64,000 nucleotides of DNA from Anaspis maculata. Its lineage: Eukaryota; Arthropoda; Insecta; Coleoptera; Scraptiidae. Below, in pieces: positions 45,814 to 56,697 of this stretch (positions within the stretch are counted from its first letter, which is position 1; each line of letters begins with the position of its first letter). Where the stretch lies: positions 41,709,979 to 41,773,978 of the forward strand of contig OX421963.1 in NCBI GenBank assembly GCA_949128115.1, given 5' to 3'. Both the position numbers and the translations under genes were made by a program. Below the pieces are notes generated by a model. It was not told the origin of the DNA and ran no database searches. It saw nothing but the letters and a program-made list of their open reading frames with translations.

Positions 45814-46221
45814 GGTACGAAAGCATAAGTTCAGCCTGGAATGACCTGATTAGACTTTGGGTGAATGATTTTGATCGAAAGTCCTCAGGTGCCACATTGG
45901 GTTTGGGCTTGTCTGCTCAAGCTCTAAATTGAAGATAATAGAGTTGAAATTTGACACACAGATGCAGAAAGTTTTCAATCAAGTTTGTGTAATTTCGTCA
46001 TCATGTCTGAAGTAGAAACAAAAATTTTAATGAGGAACCTGCATTGCATTCTTCAGATTCCGCAACAATTAGCTTCCTAGTTCTTCATACATTACAAAAT
46101 ATTTTATCACCTTGGAAACCTAAGAACCTGTCACTTGTTCTGTCGGCCCGACAATGGAAGCAGGATGATCGCTAAACGCTCAACTCACTGGAACTTTTCC
46201 AATCAACTTCTCCATCAAGTC

Positions 46222-46602
46222 TCACTTTCCCGAAGGGACGCTTAGATCAAAATCATCACTGACGTCCCTGGATACCGCCGGGAAAGTTTTGTGTCGCCCC
46301 ACAACAGATTTTTTTGGAAATGTTTCTGATATTTTTCTTTGGAGATAAAAGCAATGGAACTCCTTTTGTTGGGCGTCAAAAACCTTCGAAACCAAAAGCC
46401 GTGATTTATATTCGTAGGTTACACGATCGACATAGATCTTTTGTAATAGTGTGAGATGAACGGATGATTGATTTTCAATGACAAGTTCATCAACGTAATT
46501 ACATACTTCTTCATTAGTTAATTTATGACAATCCCGCCATCCATGATATTCTGTACGTTCCTTGGGCTTTCTGCACTTGCACTCGTATTTGAAATCCATC
46601 AA
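46222..46602 (-). CDS. Hypothetical protein fragment with Cys/His cluster
   Basis: 126 codons with good protein character. The N-terminus DFKYECKCRKPKERTEYHGW is followed by RDCHKLTNEEVCNYVDELV, then LLQKIYVDRVTYEYKSRLLV and FHCFYLQRKISETFPKKSVV. The cysteines and histidines in the first 35 residues could bind zinc. I do not recognise the family. It lies between a truncated repeat protein and an LTR retrotransposon piece, so a transposon origin is likely; a host exon is the alternative. Confidence 0.35.
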   Translation of the reverse strand: MMDFKYECKCRKPKERTEYHGWRDCHKLTNEEVCNYVDELVIENQSSVHLTLLQKIYVDRVTYEYKSRLLVSKVFDAQQKEFHCFYLQRKISETFPKKSVVGRHKTFPAVSRDVSDDFDLSVPSGK

Positions 46603-46757
46603 GCATATTATTACAAGCGGCGATTCCCGTGCACTGTGGTAAGATCTTTCAAGAGTCTTCCATTAGGTTGCAGTGTACAAATGCGGAGCTCTGGACATTT
46701 CTAGGGTACATGGTGATGGTTCGGCATTGAGATACAGGGAGACTCCAGCGGTGGGTT

Positions 46758-47083
46758 AAGGACGGAGTCATATTGGTGAAATAAGCGTTGCGAAATCAAT
46801 CCGTCTGGGTTTATTCCTTGACGGATTCTTACCATTTTGGTCTCTTTCGAAAGCTACAAGGATGTACTTTGGATTGAGCCCATTGGCATTTCCAAAATCC
46901 AAAAATAATTTTTTCAAATGTCAAAATTCATTTTTTTTTTGATTTAGGAAATGCCAATCGGCTCAAACCAAAGTACATCCTTGTAGCTTTCGAAAGAGAC
47001 CAAAATGGTGGAAATCCGTCAAGGAATAAACCCAGACGGATTGATTTCGCAACGCTTATTTTACCAATTGAGCTCCGTCCTTG
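46758..47083. repeat. Near-perfect hairpin element LIR10
   Basis: Arms of about 130 bases: CAATCCGTCTGGGTTTATTC (46797) against GAATAAACCCAGACGGATTG (47024), and TTTCGAAAGCTACAAGGATG (46846) against CATCCTTGTAGCTTTCGAAA (46977), only a few mismatches apart. The loop is about 60 bases. It directly precedes the LTR. Confidence 0.9.
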
Positions 47084-47084
47084 A

Positions 47085-47437
47085 GACACATCTGTCCGTT
47101 TTGGCGGAGGTGCTGTATTCACCGCACGTTGGTGATGGCCCGCGAAATGTGTAGGATTTTTCGGAGTCGTCACGAAATCATATGCCGGGTCACTGTGGAA
47201 TCTGCTGGAGAAGGCATGGCATATTCGAGATGAATTAGTCGGACCTATATAAGGCATCAATCGTGGGATCACGGACAATTATGAATTGGAAGCGATCGAG
47301 TGCGATAAAAGCGAAGTAGTCTCAGCGATAATTGTTAGCGTGTATTTTTTGTAGTACGCAGTAATAAACAGTGTGTGTTTTTAAACGATCGTCTCAATTT
47401 TAAACGAACCCGTACGCAAATACGTAACATTGGGTGT
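47085..47437 (+). mobile_element. LTR of a Gypsy-type retrotransposon
   Basis: Right boundary CGTAACA is followed by ATTGGGTGTCAGAAAGCG, a typical primer-binding-site style junction. The LTR has a CTATATAAGG promoter box (47246) and AGTAATAAACAGTGTGTG polyadenylation region (47355). It matches the inverted LTR at 28597-28905 in order. The left boundary is uncertain because it abuts hairpin LIR10. Confidence 0.7.
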
Positions 47438-47529
47438 CAGAAAGCGTTTTAATTGAGAGTAATTCGGCCTGCTACTACAGGGAGTTCGGAAATACCGGAA
47501 GTGATTGGTAAATGCCGGAGACGAGCAGC

Positions 47530-47670
47530 ATGTCGAAGACAAGAGTCGAGGACACTTTGGCGAGCATCATGACGATGATGCAGGAACAAAAGACGGAACG
47601 CCAAGAAGAAGAAGCGACGCGACGCTTGAATGAATCCACTCTGAACCGACCTTTACAGATGCTTATCTGA
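47530..47670 (+). pseudogene. LTR retrotransposon gag start (truncated)
   Basis: ATG at 47530 opens a frame MSKTRVEDTLASIMTMMQEQ continuing KTERQEEEATRRLNES before a stop at 47668. It is a charged, helical gag N-terminus placed about 90 bases after the primer-binding site, as expected for Gypsy-type elements. The rest of gag and all of pol are absent. Confidence 0.55.
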
Positions 47671-48700
47671 ACTTTTACTGACGCTGTCTCCAAATATTTT
47701 GCATTGTTGCGTGTTGGGTGTTGTACAGGTTTTGTACACACCTATCGTCAGTCAGACAAATTCAAAAATTTCGATTTTTTTTTCCACTATAATAAGCGTT
47801 CGTTGTCTCTTCTACAAGAATTTTGAGTTGTTTTCACGCTCCTTGTCCCGCCAGCTATCATTGCCCTTAGCAGTAGTAACGCATTTCCCGTTTCGGTATG
47901 TAATAAGCCTTATAAAACTGCTACTCTCAGTATTGGTCGTTGACTCGGTCGTTGATAAAGAAAATTATGTTATGCTAAATCGAGTGCCAAAGCCAGGTTT
48001 GAAAAGCGGAAAAGTTTAACAATAAATTATAAATCTGCGCCAAGATCGATTGACTCCGGGCCAAAGGGAAAGTCATAAAGAAAATCCGCAACACGTCCCC
48101 CGTCGAACTCATCATGTCACACGTCACCAGTTGTAAAGTTTTCTGCTTGAGGAACGCATCATAACTTTCGTTTTAGTGCCTATACACGATATATTGCAGA
48201 AGCACCAACGAAAGAAGCCCAGGTTGTAAAGATTCTCATTTACATACCACCTAGGAAGTTTCTAGTACTCCAATTTCCCGCTCGAACTGCACTCGAGGCG
48301 GTAAAATGCAATTGAGTTGTTAATTCAAAGTTGATTCTCTCTCGCCGCACCCACCTATCTTTAACGTTTCCACGGTATAAGAATATAAGACGATGAAGGT
48401 GATCAGTTGAAATCGAAGCGAAGATCTTTTAGCTATACAACTTTTCCTAAATAAATCTATAAATTATACTTAGAATCAGAAACTTCGGTCCTCTAGGGAC
48501 TCTATGTTTTCAGCAGTGAAAATCTAGAGCGGTGCCAGATTGGACGAAGGTAAAAAGTGCGGTATTGAACTAAACTAAACTACACTAAACTAAACTGTAC
48601 TAAACCACAACAACCATCTATACTTAGCTAAATGTTGCACGAACAGTATCGCCTACAGTAAAGTTACGACTGAAACACACTCTAATAGTGATCACAGTGA
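47671..48700. other. No gene recognised
   Basis: A hydrophobic 106-codon frame (47699-48019) and other short frames show no motif. An ACTAAACTAAACTACACTAAAC run lies near 48570. It may be leftover retrotransposon or host DNA. Confidence 0.35.
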
Positions 48701-49252
48701 TGAAGAACCTCGTGAAGAACCAAGTAGCACGGATAATGTTACCAAAGATTACTTTTTAAGTGACATCCATTATGATGAAATATTGGCTTTCTTGCAATTG
48801 AGGCATGATATCAAAATGAACCTTTCAACACTGAAACGCCGTTTGAAGGTTATGAATTTGAGACGGAAGAAGGAATTTTTGGACTTATCCACAGTGCTGG
48901 CATTTGTCCAGAACGAGGTGAAGAGTTCAGGACAGCTATGCGGATACCGATGGATACATCGCCGATGTATTCAAGTGGGACTTGTTGTGACACAAGCAAC
49001 AGCAACGCGAAAGATAGATAGATAGATAGATAGAAAATTTATTCGCTGCAATAACAATTACAGGAAAAGTCGAGCATGACGAAGATAATAATAAAAAACA
49101 TCAACACTACAAATAACAATACCACATAATGACAAATATTTAGACGAACAATGTACAATTAAAAAGCATATTCGTAAAAGACTTCGTAGACGCAAATATG
49201 CCACCAAGGGTCCTAATTATATATGGCATATGGACGCATATGATAAATTAAC
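48701..49252 (+). pseudogene. Integrase-like (transposon-derived) gene, interrupted
   Basis: The frame reads DYFLSDIHYDEILAFLQLRH, DIKMNLSTLKRRLKVMNLRR, a helix-turn-helix-like segment, then FVQNEVKSSGQLCGYRWIHR and CIQVGLVVTQATA. After an inserted segment (about 49010-49165) it resumes as LRRRKYATKGPNYIWHMDAY and DKLTP before a stop. The layout matches a widespread transposon-derived family in invertebrates and fish with a DDE integrase core, whose HIDxYDKLKP is the first catalytic aspartate region; that D is kept (HMDAYDKL). Everything after it, including the second D and the E, is missing. It is therefore dead as an enzyme. Confidence 0.7.
49010..49165 (-). mobile_element. 3' end of a LINE with GATA/CTAT tail, inserted in the integrase-like gene
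   Basis: (GATA)n at about 49012-49033 is followed by AAAATTTATTCGCTGCAATA. On the minus strand this gives a poly-adenylation-like AATAAATTTT ending in a CTAT tetramer tail, a common LINE 3' end. It splits a reading frame that is otherwise continuous on both sides. Only the last 150 bases are present, consistent with 5' truncation. Confidence 0.55.
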
Positions 49253-50440
49253 GCCAGATTAATTGCAATTAGTGGATGTTTTTGAATCTATGAACACATA
49301 GAACAACACATCAGAAAGAAAAGTCCCTGTTGCTTTTTTCTGATATATTGTTGAGGTTTCTACGCTATGCCGTTCTTGAAATGTGCTATTTTGTATCAAG
49401 ATAAAAGCATCAATGAATACCTACCTACCTAGTGTTCGTTCGACAACTTGATGGAATGCTGCAGTGGCGTACCTAGCGTATTTGGCACCCGGGGCGGACT
49501 ATCCTGTAACACTCCCTCCCCCTAAACCTTTCTAGAGAATGAGCTGGAGACTGCGTAGTGCTAGTGACACTCCATGTGTCGAATCAGGCAATTTTGCACC
49601 CTTAGATTTTTAGGATCGAAAAATCGCGCCCAGTGGTGACATGGTATTTTTGGACATGGAAAAACTTCGAAAGAAGAAATTTTTTCGGAAGACGGGTCTT
49701 CACCAGCTAGTTTTGCACCCTCCAAGGCTTTGCATCCTAGTTTTGTGGACTCCTTTTGCACCACAAATAATCCGACACTGACACCCCCTTACTGTTGGTA
49801 CCCGGTGCGGACCGCCCCCTCCGCCCCCCCGTTGGTACGCCACTGGAATGCTGATTGTTGCTTTAAAAGTTCCAATTGTCTACTACAAATTTTCAAGTTC
49901 TTGTGGTTGTCAAATGTCAAGTCAACATCGGTCCATCTCCATTTCTGAAACTAAGTGATTACGGGGCGATCTGCTTTGTCTGAATCATCGTGAAAATGTA
50001 AAGCGCTAAGTATATGTATTACTGTTGATACTGTTAATTACTTAGGAGTTGATACAATTCAAAGAAAACGCACCCTTGACTGTGTACTTTGTACCTATCC
50101 ACTTCTACTTTCAATTAAATTTTACCTGAAAATCTCGCAACCAAGTTAGCATGGCATGGTTCAATTGTAATAAAAAAAAATCCTGATCGAGTTGAACTCG
50201 GCAATACTTACCAAAATAATGTTGTTGTGTAAAGCCTTGTTGGTGATTAGTTTGACCTTCGGTTTGACCAGAGATTTGACTCAACATACCTTATTTTAAT
50301 AAACGATTATAGGTGTTAATAAACTTGTTCTTTATTACTGAATATTTGAGAAACCGCAGGTCACATACATTTTTATAAAGAACTTTTATAAAACTTTTAC
50401 TTTAACTTTTACTTTTATAAAGAGAAAAGAGTAGAAGACA
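49253..50440. other. No gene recognised
   Basis: Short frames only. 49470-49860 is GC-richer, with a GCACCCGGGGCGGAC / GGACCGCCCCCTCCGCC-type inverted resemblance and CTACCTAGTGTTCG, probably an old element; I cannot identify it. Confidence 0.35.
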
Positions 50441-50442
50441 AA

Positions 50443-50444
50443 AC

Positions 50445-50476
<32 letters not shown>
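50443..50476 (+). repeat. (AAT)n microsatellite
   Basis: About ten AAT triplets. On the minus strand it follows the stop and short 3' region of the frame at 50500-50834 as TTTATTATTATT. Confidence 0.9.
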
Positions 50477-50478
<2 letters not shown>

Positions 50479-50505
50479 GTAGATAAAAAAAGATGATTCT
50501 TCACA

Positions 50506-50834
50506 AGCAAAACAAAGTTTTATCCAATATCTTCATTTTCATAGTTTGGAATTTGGCTGAAAAATTTCAACAGCTCATTGATTTGGGGTCTGTCTGTTTG
50601 CTATCCGCAAACCTTGACATAATTAATGAAGAAGTGATCTTCCTTCTTTTGATTGTCGGATAAGTATGGTGCCAATGATGTCGATGGTAGATTTTCGTTT
50701 TCAACTTCTGAGAAGCTGGAACCACTACTTGTTGTGGATCTTGCAACAGTTGCAACCCTGTCATCTGCTTTAACGTCTTGTCTGTCTTCAGTGGCGCCTA
50801 ATAGACCTTTTTTGTGGCGCTCGCCATACCTCAA
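50506..50834 (-). pseudogene. Unidentified C-terminal coding fragment
   Basis: From 50834 the minus strand reads RQDVKADDRVATVARSTTSS and NLPSTSLAPYLSDNQKKEDH, one TAG near 50604, then in the same frame QINELLKFFSQIPNYENEDI and a stop. The continuity across a single stop suggests a lightly decayed gene end. The upstream polypyrimidine run (CCTCCAACCCCCCCCCCTCC) ending in AG could be a splice acceptor. The family is unknown; it may belong with the BED-finger element further along. Confidence 0.35.
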
Positions 50835-51661
50835 AATAGGGAGGGGGGGGGGTTGGAGGGGTAAAAAAAAGAAGACGGATAAAGGAAAAAAGGAGAAGAA
50901 GGGAGGGAGAAAAAAGATTTACCCACCAAATCATTGGATATTACGATTATTAGTTACATTGAATCTGAATGACAAGTTGTTTACGATGTCCTCAAGAATT
51001 CTATGTTTTTTTTGCCTTTTTCAATTGTTGGTAGTATGCCCTGCAATTTACTCCAGAGTGACATCTGCATGTTAATTGGGAATCTTTAATGAATGTCGGT
51101 ATAAGGAATACAACCACTTTCCGTTTCCAATTTTGTGTCATTTCAAAATAGTTTTCGATAATGGAAGCTTTTTATCCAGTTTTGAACATTTTCAGAGACT
51201 GACATGGACATTTAACAGTATAATTCAGTAATTATGGCCAACCTTTGATTTATAGAATAATAATTTCAAAAAAGGTTTTGATCATACAGTATTTCAACAG
51301 TACTTAATACAGCTAGCTACTGAATGGATTAGGAAAAATCTTACGATCCCACAAAAAACTTTCAATTTTTGTGCCTACAGCAGTACACAGCTACATTGCG
51401 CTGCACTGCACACTGCACACTAACTATTAATATGGAATGGCAGATAAGTTCGTTTTATTACTCTTAATAAAACTGGGGCTCAATTTGATAAGGGTCCTAC
51501 CTACTTTTACCCACAAACTACGCAGCAATATTTTCTGCCAGAGTTCTTAAACATGAAATTCAGCCCAACGGGGTCTTTTTGAAGAGATTTCTAAAAATTT
51601 CGAAATTTGAAAAGATAATGAAATCTACGGACAATTAGGTCAGCGGCTTCCCATTTTTTGC

Positions 51662-51770
51662 TTATCAGTGCTAGTATTATTATTATTATTATTATTCCGA
51701 GAAATTTCGACTGCAGCGCTAACTGAGGGGCTCTTAGGTCCTCCGGCTCCACCGTTACGTTGCAATAAGG
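51662..51770 (-). mobile_element. LINE 3' end with AAT tail
   Basis: On the minus strand CTAAGAGCCCCTCAGTTAGC, GCTGCAGTCGAAATTTCTCG and then GAATAATAATAATAATAAT. It is a common shape for a LINE 3' terminus with trinucleotide tail, directly downstream of the BED-finger fragment. Confidence 0.45.
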
Positions 51771-51779
51771 GGGGGGGGT

Positions 51780-52045
51780 CTGAAACTTCTTTCGCCATAG
51801 TAACTTTTTGAGTTCGACACCACTGTCTGTCTTCTTCACGTGGTGTAGCTGTATAGCAGGCTTTGCATCTTCATTTTGGAATTTGCTTTTGATATCCGTA
51901 GGACGTTTCTTGCATTTCATCATATGTGTTGTCATACGTGTAGCATTTGGGAACGAATACACAATATGGCAGAATTTGCAGGCAACGGCTTTTCCACTGT
52001 CCGTCTTTTTTTATGTCAAAAAAAAAACAAATATCCGAAGTTGGC
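51780..52045 (-). pseudogene. BED-type zinc finger fragment, hAT transposase N-terminus
   Basis: In one minus-strand frame AVACKFCHIVYSFPNATRMT is followed by THMMKCKKRPTDIKSKF. This fits a BED finger: C-x2-C, then FPNATRM and H-x4-C, as found at the N-terminus of hAT-family transposases, where it binds the transposon ends. It continues as VKKTDSGVELKKLLWRKKF and then breaks off into a LINE 3' end. No catalytic RNase H core is present nearby. The open frame listed from its internal ATG (51962) misses the first zinc ligands. Confidence 0.65.
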
Positions 52046-53992
52046 CGCACCATGCTTACGTTTATTGTGATTTGGTTCAGCGCAAAATTATGCTAGAAAT
52101 ACAAAAATCAAAGTTCATTTTAATATGTAGGTACAATGAATCAATGATTATGATTTCAGCACCCTACTTAATTATGAACTTATCTACTTACCTGTGAAAG
52201 TTGTCGAATAATCACTAACTGGACTGGAGACTGATGAAGCTTTTGCTACCTACCACATTTCGCACGCCTTGATAAGAGGTCTCTCTAATATTGTCTAACC
52301 ATCCCTGGACCCTGGCCTCACCCTCCTCCTAATGGTAATATATTGGAACATATAGAACACCGCCGATTTCCGGAAGTAATCAATTCCAAGAATTCGTTTT
52401 ATAGCTGTTGTTGAGACACTTCTTAGGTGCCCATTTACTAGGGAACCCGGTTGGGTTCGCCGGATGTTGGCCAGTGTGTGATTAGCGCAAATGCCAACCC
52501 AACTAAGTTGGCCGGTTTTCCGGCGAGCTTGAAAACGCGGTTGGGTTCGTTGTTGGGTTTGTCAGTGAATGGGTTAGTTGGCCAACATAACAACCAACAT
52601 TAGGGATAGTTACTACGGCTAATCACGGTATTTGAATTATTTGATAGAATATTGATATTAATTAGACAAAGTGATCAATTATCATCGGAGTAGATTAGCT
52701 ACTTTGTGTTTTTGATACGATTATGAAAAAGAATGTCTGCGAGGAAATGACATTTTATTCATGTCAGTGCCAGTGTATGTAGTATAGGTACAATGGTACA
52801 TGTGAATCTTGAGTTCTCAAATATCAGTGCAACCAACTGTTAAGTTCTAGAAAGTGTGCAAATTTCAGATTTAGAAACTTGAAAACAAAATTTCACAGCC
52901 GACTAGAACAACGGTAGGACTGAACGTACTATAGAATATATCTACTCAACATGCTGTAACCTGGAACCTATATACTCGTATATCTGTAAATCTATCTGAA
53001 AATAGCATGGTCTCAAGTTTCAACCAACTGCATGTTATGTAAGTATGTCCATAAACTCGGTAAGACATAAGGTTATGATTAGGAACCGCAACTTTAATCA
53101 CCGACAACGGTTCTCCCAACTGCAGTTTAATTACCTCCTATAATACACAACTCTGCATGGCTTATCTGTGAAGCACCTCCAGGGCTCTGAGTCAAGAGGG
53201 CAATATTCTGGCTGTAAGTTACTAGAAACAAACCATACTCTATACCTACGTATGGAGTGAAAAGTGCTCTTTTTAAACGAGAAAATAATACTGGCCAAAT
53301 GGGAATCCAATACAGCAAAAGTTTCAAGTGGAGAATTTCGCGTGTTGCTTGTAGTTTCAGTTGTGAACTTCCCTATCCCCAAGACCGTATATAACTTCAG
53401 ATTATATTCTTGTCTTGTGCTTGTGCACAGGCCAAGTTAAAAACTGACGTATATAAAACATGAATCATAAAACCAGCACACTCCCTCTGTTTAAACTGCT
53501 GGGAAACAAGTCACCTTTCACGCGAGTGGCAAAAGCAGTCCATCTTTTGTGTCGATAAAACTTCCAAAAGCTAGCTCTAAGCAAACCACGCGCGGTTTAA
53601 TACGCATTAGTGGCCGACATGTTTTGTGAAAAACAAAATAAAGTAGAACAATGAAGTCCATCCATCAATCATACCTATCAAACTTGTCATTACTCTTTCG
53701 ATATATGGACGCTATTTTACATAATGGGCGGGTTAGAGAAGCAAAACTTTTGTGTAGGTACTTTCGGCAAAGTTACGCTAAAAACACACAGCCACTCACA
53801 CATTCACACACAAAAAATCGTTGAAACCTGTTCGTGTTCTCGAAGTTCAAGTTACTTTCATCATAGAATCGCTATATATTCGTGAAAACTGGGTATCTTT
53901 CTCATAAATACCGATAAGTTTAACGCTCAGCTACACAGTGAAAAATCCATTTAAAACTTTCGAGGAGGCGTGGGGAGTGTATTTTAATTTTT
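52046..53992. other. No gene recognised
   Basis: AT-rich with short frames. 52440-52620 holds several diverged GGTTGGGTTCG / GTTGGCCAAC words, a small internally repetitive patch. Otherwise nothing. Confidence 0.4.
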
Positions 53993-55105
53993 AGCGCATT
54001 TTCAGAAGAAAATGACGCTTATATGGCCGGTTTGTCCGTCTGTCCGTCTGTCTGTCTGTTTGTCTGTCCGTGTAGAAATTAAGAAGTTGTAATCCGCCTC
54101 GGGGAATGATGTTAGTGCCTTGGAACTTTTTTTGATGGATAGCTGATGTCCCCAAGGATGGCCAATGGGCATTATTTCTTTTATCCATACATAGTTATCA
54201 TTATTATTATCAAAAAACAAAGATATACTGTGCACTTCTAAGAAGTTTAACTCCTCAAGGAATGAAGCCAGAGAGCCTTGGAACTTCGCCCGATGGATGG
54301 CTGATGTCCTCAAGGGTGGCCAATTGGCATTATTTTTTTATCCAGACATAGTTATCACTATTATTATCAAAAAACAAAGATTTCCTGTACACTTCTAAGA
54401 AGTTGAACTACTCATCGGGGAATGAAGCTAGAGCCTTGGAACTTTTTCCGATGGATAGCTCAAGTCTTCAAGGGTGGCCAGTGGGTAAATTGAATTTCAT
54501 GGTTGCGCCGCCATCTTGGTTGCCATATTGGAATTTCTTATTAGTGGAACGATTTTCATTAAACTTGGAACTTACTCTTGTCTCGTATGATCATTCTTAT
54601 TTCCATGCTAAATTTCATGATTCCGTCGCCATCTTGGCCGCCATATTGAAATCTCTTATTAATGTCTTAAAATAACATCCATATTTTTAGGCTGAATTTC
54701 ATGATTCCGCCGCCATTTTGAAATCTGTTATTAGTGGAGGGACCGTCATAAAACTTGGAACTACCCTTGTCTCGTATGAACATTATTATTTTCAAGCTGA
54801 GTTTCATGATTTCGCCGCCATCTTGGCTGCCATATTGAATTTTTTTTATTAGTGGAACGATTTTCATGAAACTTGGAACTTGTCTCGTATGATCATTCTT
54901 ATTTTCAAGCTGAATTTCACAATTCTTAGGCCCCCATCTTGGCCGCCATATTGAATTTTCTCATTAGTGGAATGATTGTCATGAAACGTGAAACTTACTG
55001 TTGTCTCGTATTTTCAGTTTTCAAGCTGGACATTTCTATCAATGACAGATCTGCACTAGGAAAATGCGCTATTGCGACTCACGCACGTGAAGGGATATTC
55101 ACTTG
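53993..55105 (+). mobile_element. HINE copy 2
   Basis: Starts TTTTT then AGCGCATTTTCAGAAG and runs through ATGACGCTTATATGGCCGG into a TCTG/TCCG microsatellite. It ends with GGAAAATGCGCT (55059-55070), the hairpin TCACGCACGTGA (55079-55090) and GGGATATTCACTTG followed by TT. The left repeat AGCGCATTTTC is the exact complement of GAAAATGCGCT. Two related blocks carrying GATAGCTGATGTCCCCAAGG are followed by a tandem array of about 118-bp units. It is non-coding, and closest to copy 3 at 59.6 kb. Confidence 0.75.
54505..55010 (+). repeat. Tandem array of ~118-bp units in HINE copy 2
   Basis: About four to five units with the CATCTTGGCCGCCATATTG core, one of them shortened near 54710. The unit is the same as in 4799-5200. 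Confidence 0.8.
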
Positions 55106-55163
55106 TTTGTTTAAGGTGGCCAGAATATTGATCAAATGACACAGTTTTCCTTCAATTCCAATT

Positions 55164-55371
55164 ACCTTATTCAATTTTCTTCCAGAGAATAAGATCACTG
55201 GAACTGAAGGAGAACTGTGCTATTTGACAATATTCCTGCCACCTTGAAGGCTTTCCTGGTATCTTTTTGTGGCCAGCGAAGTACCCCCTCTTGAAGCCAT
55301 GCTCTCCGCGCGCGGTGGAGACCACGTCCTGGTTCCGTTCATTAGTTCTCACCACCATTAACGTTCTGGAA
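55164..55371 (-). other. Candidate exon, unrecognised protein
   Basis: On the minus strand an acceptor-like TATATCATTTTCCAG (to about 55373) opens a frame MVVRTNERNQDVVSTARGEH, GFKRGYFAGHKKIPGKPSRW, QEYCQIAQFSFSSSDLILWK, with a stop at 55167 and GGTAATTGG just after. Amino-acid composition is ordinary protein-like and codon use is not repeat-like. It sits only 60 bases from the end of a HINE. No family is recognised. It could be a host exon or a retrotransposon piece. Confidence 0.35.
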
Positions 55372-55373
55372 AA

Positions 55374-56697
55374 TGATATATAAAATTAATTTTATAGACT
55401 GTAATCTCCCAACCCACCCCTCTTATAAGAATAAACATTCCCCAAAGAAGCAGAAGAATCTCCTTAAAGTTAAAGACTTATGTTGGCCAAAGTTCGTGTT
55501 TGTCTAGTATTGTTTGTTAGGACTTCCGTTATGTTGTAGTTACCCAAGGTAGTACAGGTAAGTGAAGGCTTGGAAATGAAACACAGAGACTTCAAAATCA
55601 ACAAAGAACAATTTTATTCTAAAGACAAATATATCGACTCATGTTCAAGAATGCAACATCAATCCAATTACAATGCAACCAATTTCATACAACGCAATCA
55701 ATTCAATTTAATTACCCTTCTCACCCACTATTTGAAATGCAGTGTGTAAGCCACTGATGCAGAGAGAACAAGAGAAAGACGAGAGAGAATATCGCTCTCG
55801 CTAGAACAGATCATATTAGTTCCACGGACCTAGATTGTTGAGGAACCTGTTAGCGGGAAAGAATACTGCAGATCAAGTGCTCAGCGCAGTGCAGTCACTT
55901 GGCGCAGTGTGAAACAGAGACAAAGGTTTATTAGTAAGTTCCACGGTGACCTAAATTGATGAGGGATCTGTAGGGAAAATAGAGAAGATTTTGGCAAGGA
56001 CAGTGGCCGAGCACTGCTGCAGAAAGAAGAGAGAGAACACATGATATACAAATCAATAACAATCAATATCACCAATAAAACGGAACAGTGAATGATCACA
56101 GTACATGGGTTTATACATAATAAACATGATCAATGGAATCATCATCAGTTATTTATCACAATAAATACCACAACATGATTCAATGTAAATCAACAATATC
56201 AACAACCAGGTCTTAACAGTTAAAGACGTATATTATTTAATAAGATAACAAAGTAAGGAAAGATATCTTCTTTCACGAGATACCCTTCTCTCACAAGACA
56301 CGACAGTAAGAATAACATCTGTTGTGTACAGATCCCTTTCTCCCACAAGATCCAGGCATGGATACAGAAGATAGTTGATCAGTGTAATATGTAACATGGT
56401 AAACAGAAGTATGAAGAAATCATTAAAGCAATTCAACTCAGATGGAGGAGAATAGCCCTACCAGGTCCATCAAGTATGACAGCATACCTCGGAGCTCTCA
56501 AAACCACGTCACCTGTTCTACAGGTCATCACTTTGTTGTCCCGCTAGACCATGTCTCTCAAGGTAGCTCGGCCGCAGGTCATCTGGATATCTTGTGGCGA
56601 CATCGTTCCACTCTTTTGTCTCTCTCAATCCTACGCAGTATTGACATACACACTACTTGTATTTCTAACACAGCGTGTGAATTCAATTTCCCCTTTT
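55374..56697. other. Unassigned stretch with local duplication
   Basis: Two diverged copies of about 150 bases lie head to tail (55735-55900 and 55905-56045), both with AGTTCCACGG, CTGCAGA and AGAGAGAA words. GAACAATTTTATTCTAAAG at 55608 would read as a poly-adenylation region on the minus strand. Possibly an LTR or LINE remnant. No gene is recognised. Confidence 0.3.

Noticed and set aside
48570..48605. Telomere-like repeat (ACTAAACTAAACT)
   Set aside because: Only a few irregular units, not the insect TTAGG repeat, and in the middle of ordinary sequence.
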